Of a DNA stretch of 64,000 bases, positions 62,501 to 64,000 are shown in pieces. The notes beneath the pieces are model-generated. The model did no database searches. It was not told the origin of the DNA and was given only the letters and a program-made list of their open reading frames with translations. This DNA is from Opisthocomus hoazin. Lineage: Eukaryota; Chordata; Aves; Opisthocomiformes; Opisthocomidae. Location of the stretch: NCBI RefSeq assembly GCF_030867145.1, contig NC_134422.1, positions 1,828,001-1,892,000 of the forward strand, written 5' to 3'. Position numbers and translations under genes: made by a program. Position 1 is the stretch's first letter. Each line of letters begins with the position of its first letter.

Positions 62501-63775
62501 GCAGCCCCACCACACTTGTGCTTCCATCCACCCGAAACGGGCAGCGGCAAAGCCCACGCGCGGAGCGGCTGCAGAGACAAAGGCCACAAAGTTGGGTACT
62601 AACATGGGAAATGTTTTCTTCCAGTTCTTCAACCCTTTCCAGGGCTGCGTTCTTGGTCTCAGCATCCTCCAGTAACGCTCCCACATCGAAAACGTTATCC
62701 AGGTAAGCCTGAATCTGCACCTGCAGTTTGTCGCTCTCCGTGTGCTTCAGTTTCTGCAAATCCAAGAAGACCAGGGCGTCAGTCCGCGCCGGCAGCCCTT
62801 CGCAGCACGAGGCCCGCAGGCACCGAACGCCGTGGGAGAGCGGTGGGAGCTGGGGCCACCTCCTTGCCCAGGGAAACACGTGGAACATGTGACTGGAGCA
62901 TCTCCCCTACGAGGAGAGGCTGAGGGAGCTGGGCTTGTTCAGCCTGAAGAAGAGAAGGCTGAGAGGGGACCTTAGAAATGCCTCTAAATATCTGCAGGGT
63001 GGGGGTCAGGAGGATGGGGCCAAGCTCTTTTCAGTGGTGCCCAGTGACAGGACAAGGGGCAATGGGCACAAACTGAAGCAGAGGAAGCTCCAGCTGAACC
63101 CGAGGAAGAACTTCTTCCCTCTGAGGGTGACGGAGCCCTGGCCCAGGCTGCCCAGGGAGGCTGGGGAGTCTCCTTCTCTGGAGATATTCCAGCCCCGCCT
63201 GGCCGCGGTGCTGTGCCCCCTGCTCTGGGTGACCCTGCTTGGGCAGGGGGTTGGGCTGGGTGACCCACAGAGGGCCCTGCCAACCCCTGCCATGCTGGGA
63301 TTCTGTGATTCTGTGGCATTTGAATGTTAGCTGGGGTCAGAAGTGATAAACAGTCATTCTTTAAGACCAAACATCCAGAGCTGTCACATAAAGCTCAGCA
63401 GCATCTTATCTTCTGTTACCACAGAGGATACTACTGCTTTCCTCCACGCCTGCTCCTTGGCCGTGGCAAGCTCTGAACCCACCACCCAGCCCCGCAGCCA
63501 GCAGGCAGGAGGTTCAAGGCTTGGCTGGGCAGCGGTGGCGTGGAGGAACATGGCGTGGACCCTCCACGGCCACGGGTGGTCCCAGCCCCAGCCCCACGCA
63601 GAGCCCAGCCCCACGCAGAGCGCAGACCCACGCTGCTGGGCGCGGAGACCCAGCTGCTACTCACGTCCAGGTACTCGTCCAGGCCGAGCTTGGTAAATTC
63701 GTACTGCAGGTGGACTCTGAAGTTCATGTCCTCCACCGAGTGGACGACGATGTTGATGAACTGCATGCAGGCCAC
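41486..63775 (-). CDS. FMNL2: formin-like protein 2, 3' portion (15 shared exons plus alternative ends)
   Basis: Diaphanous-related formin that nucleates and elongates unbranched actin filaments at the cell edge, kept inactive by contact between its N-terminal inhibitory region and its C-terminal DAD. The window holds the last 768 residues; N-terminal exons lie beyond the right edge. Order: end of the FH3 region (from [10 protein letters not shown]), coiled coil ([10 protein letters not shown] to [10 protein letters not shown]), FH1 proline tracts, FH2 ([10 protein letters not shown] to FVKAYK, with the GNYMN motif) and DAD (DGAIEDIIT). All junctions keep frame. The coordinates follow the [10 protein letters not shown] tail at 41.5 kb; two other terminal exons exist. 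Identity is secure from almost continuous match to human FMNL2 as I remember it. FMNL3 is the closest alternative, but synteny with PRPF40A supports FMNL2. Confidence 0.96.
41640..41684. repeat. GC/CA-rich simple repeat and G-run
   Basis: Runs of GCGC, CCCACGCA and then about 13 G residues, just upstream of the T3 acceptor on the FMNL2 sense strand, where it reads as a C-run. Confidence 0.7.
41876..42490 (+). mobile_element. CR1 LINE copy E
   Basis: Young CR1, antisense to FMNL2, between terminal exons T3 and T2. Open ORF2 remnant from 41908 and a 3' end ATGCTGGGATTCTGTGG. Confidence 0.93.
43364..43479 (-). CDS. FMNL2: FMNL2 alternative terminal exon T2
   Basis: Acceptor CTGTTTAG|CC, phase compatible with the shared exon at 46362. 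Tail [20 protein letters not shown] then [11 protein letters not shown] and a further WQASLFT before TAG at 43364. All but the last seven residues match a human FMNL2 isoform as I recall it. Confidence 0.93.
43773..43778 (-). terminator. FMNL2: poly(A) signal for FMNL2 isoform T1
   Basis: AATAAA on the minus strand about 920 bases after the T1 stop and before the T2 acceptor, well placed to end the T1 transcript. Confidence 0.5.
44697..44788 (-). CDS. FMNL2: FMNL2 alternative terminal exon T1
   Basis: Acceptor CATGCAG|TG, 30 codons including the split Val, stop TAA at 44697. Tail [20 protein letters not shown] then [10 protein letters not shown], matching a human isoform ending EEYHY with one Tyr/Phe change. 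Confidence 0.95.
45361..45366 (-). terminator. possible intronic poly(A) signal
   Basis: AATAAA on the minus strand about 950 bases after the stop of the retained-intron tail. It could serve that isoform; only the word supports it. Confidence 0.25.
46315..46361 (-). CDS. FMNL2: FMNL2 open retained-intron tail
   Basis: Reading through the donor at 46361 adds [15 protein letters not shown] and a TAA at 46315 directly after EDIIT. It could be used by intron retention or intronic polyadenylation. Expression is not shown by the sequence. Confidence 0.3.
46362..46485 (-). CDS. FMNL2: FMNL2 exon with DAD (last shared exon)
   Basis: 124 nt, acceptor CTTTCAG|TCT, donor ACAG|GTAAAC. Encodes [31 protein letters not shown] and the autoinhibitory core [10 protein letters not shown]. 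It ends one base into a codon, which each alternative tail completes differently (Val, Ala or Asp). Confidence 0.97.
46546..47200 (-). mobile_element. CR1 LINE copy F
   Basis: Young CR1 in FMNL2 sense orientation, starting only 60 bases upstream of the DAD exon acceptor. ORF2 remnant reads through in the minus frame. Forms an inverted pair with copy G in the same intron. Confidence 0.93.
48000..48692 (+). mobile_element. CR1 LINE copy G with internal deletion
   Basis: The first 90 bases match a more 5' part of CR1 ORF2 (ACCTGGATGA, CAGCAAGTTTGCTGATGACA, GGGAGGAGTGGTGGATACAC). They then jump at about 48094 to the usual ATCCTGGGGTGCAT start, implying loss of the intervening ORF2 segment. The 3' end lies about 20 bases from the donor of FMNL2 exon 48713-48811. 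Confidence 0.9.
48713..48811 (-). CDS. FMNL2: FMNL2 exon (FH2 C-terminal helix)
   Basis: 33 codons, phase 0, acceptor AAATAG|CAA, donor AAAG|GTATGG. Encodes [20 protein letters not shown] and [13 protein letters not shown]. Confidence 0.97.
49282..49383 (-). CDS. FMNL2: FMNL2 exon (FH2 end)
   Basis: 34 codons, phase 0, acceptor TTTGCAG|GAT, donor AAG|GTAAAC. Encodes [20 protein letters not shown] and [14 protein letters not shown]. Confidence 0.98.
49530..49693 (-). CDS. FMNL2: FMNL2 exon (FH2)
   Basis: 164 nt, acceptor TCCTAG|TG, donor CAG|GTATTT. Encodes [31 protein letters not shown] and [13 protein letters not shown]. Confidence 0.98.
49799..50450 (-). mobile_element. CR1 LINE copy H
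   Basis: Young CR1 in FMNL2 sense orientation filling about 650 of the 803 bases of its intron. It ends 46 bases from the donor of exon 50497-50626. It is inverted relative to copy G across three exons. Confidence 0.93.
50497..50626 (-). CDS. FMNL2: FMNL2 exon (FH2)
   Basis: 130 nt, acceptor CCCCAG|CTC, donor GCAG|GTACTG. Encodes [20 protein letters not shown] and [15 protein letters not shown]. Confidence 0.97.
50990..51070 (-). CDS. FMNL2: FMNL2 exon (FH2 GNYMN motif)
   Basis: 27 codons, phase 0, acceptor TGGCAG|ATA, donor CTG|GTAAGG. Encodes [27 protein letters not shown], carrying the GNYMN signature of formin FH2 domains. Confidence 0.98.
51231..51299 (-). CDS. FMNL2: FMNL2 exon (FH2)
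   Basis: 23 codons, phase 0, acceptor CTGCAG|CAA, donor GAG|GTAGGT. Encodes [20 protein letters not shown] and ILE. Confidence 0.98.
51841..52075 (-). CDS. FMNL2: FMNL2 exon (FH2 knob region)
   Basis: 235 nt, acceptor ACGCAG|GTT, donor CCG|GTGAGT. Encodes [20 protein letters not shown], the [16 protein letters not shown] segment and [10 protein letters not shown]. Confidence 0.98.
53075..53277 (-). CDS. FMNL2: FMNL2 exon (FH2)
   Basis: 203 nt, acceptor GTTCAG|GAT, donor CACGT|GTAAGT. Encodes [40 protein letters not shown] and EICRAIH. A young rearranged CR1 lies only 50 bases upstream of the acceptor. Confidence 0.98.
53328..53588 (+). mobile_element. CR1 LINE copy I with internal tandem duplication
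   Basis: CR1 3' segment in which the block GGAGGCTGTGGAGTC...CCAGCCCC occurs twice, at 53331-53371 and 53435-53475, 104 bases apart. The TCCAGC shared by both breakpoints suggests microhomology. Antisense to FMNL2. Confidence 0.9.
53744..53868 (-). CDS. FMNL2: FMNL2 exon (FH2 start)
   Basis: 125 nt, acceptor TCTTTAG|CT, donor GAG|GTACGA. Encodes [20 protein letters not shown] and [20 protein letters not shown]: the FH2 lasso with its conserved Trp. Confidence 0.98.
55427..55676 (+). mobile_element. CR1 LINE copy J, short
   Basis: 250-base young CR1 3' fragment, antisense to FMNL2, starting at GGGCACAAACTGGAG and ending ATTCTGTGATTCTGTTG, in the long intron between the FH1 and FH2 exons. Confidence 0.92.
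56535..56641. repeat. two-copy 60-bp tandem duplication
   Basis: ACGGCTCCCGGCCCCGATTA near 56537 recurs with few changes exactly 60 bases later near 56597, including the AATTAATAAGGGCT core. Intronic. Confidence 0.7.
57356..57541 (-). CDS. FMNL2: FMNL2 exon (FH1 proline tracts)
   Basis: 186 nt, acceptor TCTCAG|TG, donor GCAG|GTAAAG. Encodes [10 protein letters not shown], a run of 12 Pro, [14 protein letters not shown], a second Pro run and [12 protein letters not shown]1 tracts bind profilin-actin. Pro runs are shorter than I recall for human. Confidence 0.96.
57921..58236 (-). CDS. FMNL2: FMNL2 exon (coiled coil to FH1)
   Basis: 316 nt, acceptor TCGCAG|GAA, donor ACGG|GTAAGG. Encodes [20 protein letters not shown], the [20 protein letters not shown] helix, an Ala/Gly-rich linker and the first proline tract. 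Confidence 0.97.
58540..59390. other. FMNL2 intronic sequence, AT-rich
   Basis: No gene or repeat recognised. Composition is more AT-rich and free of young CR1 compared with the rest of the FMNL2 region. Confidence 0.5.
59396..59638 (+). mobile_element. CR1 LINE fragment K, older
   Basis: CR1 3' end with the older GGTTGGACTAGATGACCC and CTTCCAACCCCTACTATTC forms, ending in ATTCTGTGATTCTGTGA. Antisense to FMNL2. Confidence 0.9.
59654..59822 (+). mobile_element. CR1 LINE fragment L, older
   Basis: Second CR1 3' end immediately after fragment K and in the same orientation, starting inside the CCTGGAACAGGCTGCC motif and ending ATTCTGTAATTCT. Confidence 0.9.
59971..60072 (-). CDS. FMNL2: FMNL2 exon (coiled coil)
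   Basis: 34 codons, phase 0, acceptor CGATAG|TTG, donor CGG|GTAAGC. Encodes [20 protein letters not shown] and [14 protein letters not shown]. Confidence 0.97.
61012..61680 (+). mobile_element. CR1 LINE copy M, longest open remnant
   Basis: Young CR1, antisense to FMNL2, with ORF2 C-terminal frame open for 206 codons (61012-61632). The encoded segment follows the reverse-transcriptase domain and lacks catalytic motifs, so it cannot retrotranspose itself. Ends ATGCTGGGATTCTGTGATT. Confidence 0.94.
61850..62380. other. FMNL2 intronic sequence
   Basis: Between CR1 copy M and the next shared exon. Nothing recognised. Confidence 0.4.
62604..62753 (-). CDS. FMNL2: FMNL2 exon (coiled coil)
   Basis: 50 codons, phase 0, acceptor TTTGCAG|AAA, donor CAT|GTTAGT. 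Encodes [35 protein letters not shown] and [10 protein letters not shown]. Confidence 0.98.
62891..63315 (+). mobile_element. CR1 LINE copy N
   Basis: Young CR1, antisense to FMNL2, starting within GACTGGAGCATCTCCCC and ending ATTCTGTGATTCTGTGG, with an open ORF2 remnant from 62935. Confidence 0.93.
63665..63775 (-). CDS. FMNL2: FMNL2 exon (end of FH3 region), first in window
   Basis: 37 codons, phase 0, acceptor TTGCAG|GTG, donor GAC|GTGAGT. Encodes [20 protein letters not shown] and [17 protein letters not shown]. Human has Ser where this bird has Cys at the third residue, as I recall. Upstream exons are outside the window. Confidence 0.98.
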
Positions 63776-64000
63776 CTGCAAGGAGAAACGCTGCACGTGA
63801 GACGAGGCGACGGCACGGCCCCGGGCGCAGGGTGGGAGCGGGCACGCCGGGGTCCGTGGGTGAGACACAGCAAACGACCACGTTTCCTATGAAAGGAAAC
63901 CACCATCTGCTCCCCTGCAGCTTTTTTCCAAGGAGCCGGCGCTGGATTTGGGTTTGCGGAGCGTCTGTCTGCTGTGATAAAAGCAAGCGTGGGCTCCAGA

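Overview
The window is avian nuclear DNA. The evidence is intron-rich vertebrate genes with canonical GT/AG splice sites, many CR1 LINE copies ending in the ATTCTGTG-type 3' repeat, and the gene order PRPF40A next to FMNL2 in convergent orientation, as in amniotes. CR1 is the typical LINE of birds and reptiles. The many near-identical young copies would fit a bird lineage with recent CR1 activity (woodpeckers are one known case), but the species is not proven.

Layout. 1-9.07 kb: AT-rich sequence with no protein-coding exon I can recognise, presumably an intron or flank of a gene running leftward from the CpG island. In other amniotes ARL6IP6 lies head-to-head with PRPF40A, so it is the synteny candidate, but I could not find its coding exons. 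9.07-9.67 kb: a CR1 copy. About 9.95-11.34 kb: a CpG island acting as a bidirectional promoter, with candidate leftward first exons (ATG at 10098 or 10314) and PRPF40A exon 1 on the right. 10.69-36.28 kb, + strand: complete PRPF40A in 26 coding exons, about 1016 codons. It encodes two WW domains, six FF domains and a basic/RS-like tail, and is a U1-associated splicing factor. 36.35-39.66 kb: GC-rich gap between the convergent genes, with possible distal PRPF40A poly(A) signals and one CR1. 39.66-63.78 kb, - strand: the 3' part of FMNL2, a formin that nucleates and elongates actin filaments. It has 15 shared coding exons covering the end of the FH3 region, the coiled coil, FH1, FH2 and DAD, then three alternative terminal exons. 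The FMNL2 5' exons lie beyond the right edge.

The most interesting region is the FMNL2 3' end. Three mutually exclusive last exons (44.7, 43.4 and 41.5 kb) and an open retained-intron tail (46.3 kb) all join directly after the autoinhibitory DAD core. The same region is packed with young CR1 copies. One pair is inverted and tightly flanks three FMNL2 exons (48.7-49.7 kb), an arrangement expected to favour RNA hairpins and circular RNA. I found no CRISPR array, tRNA, rRNA, viral insertion or prokaryotic feature.
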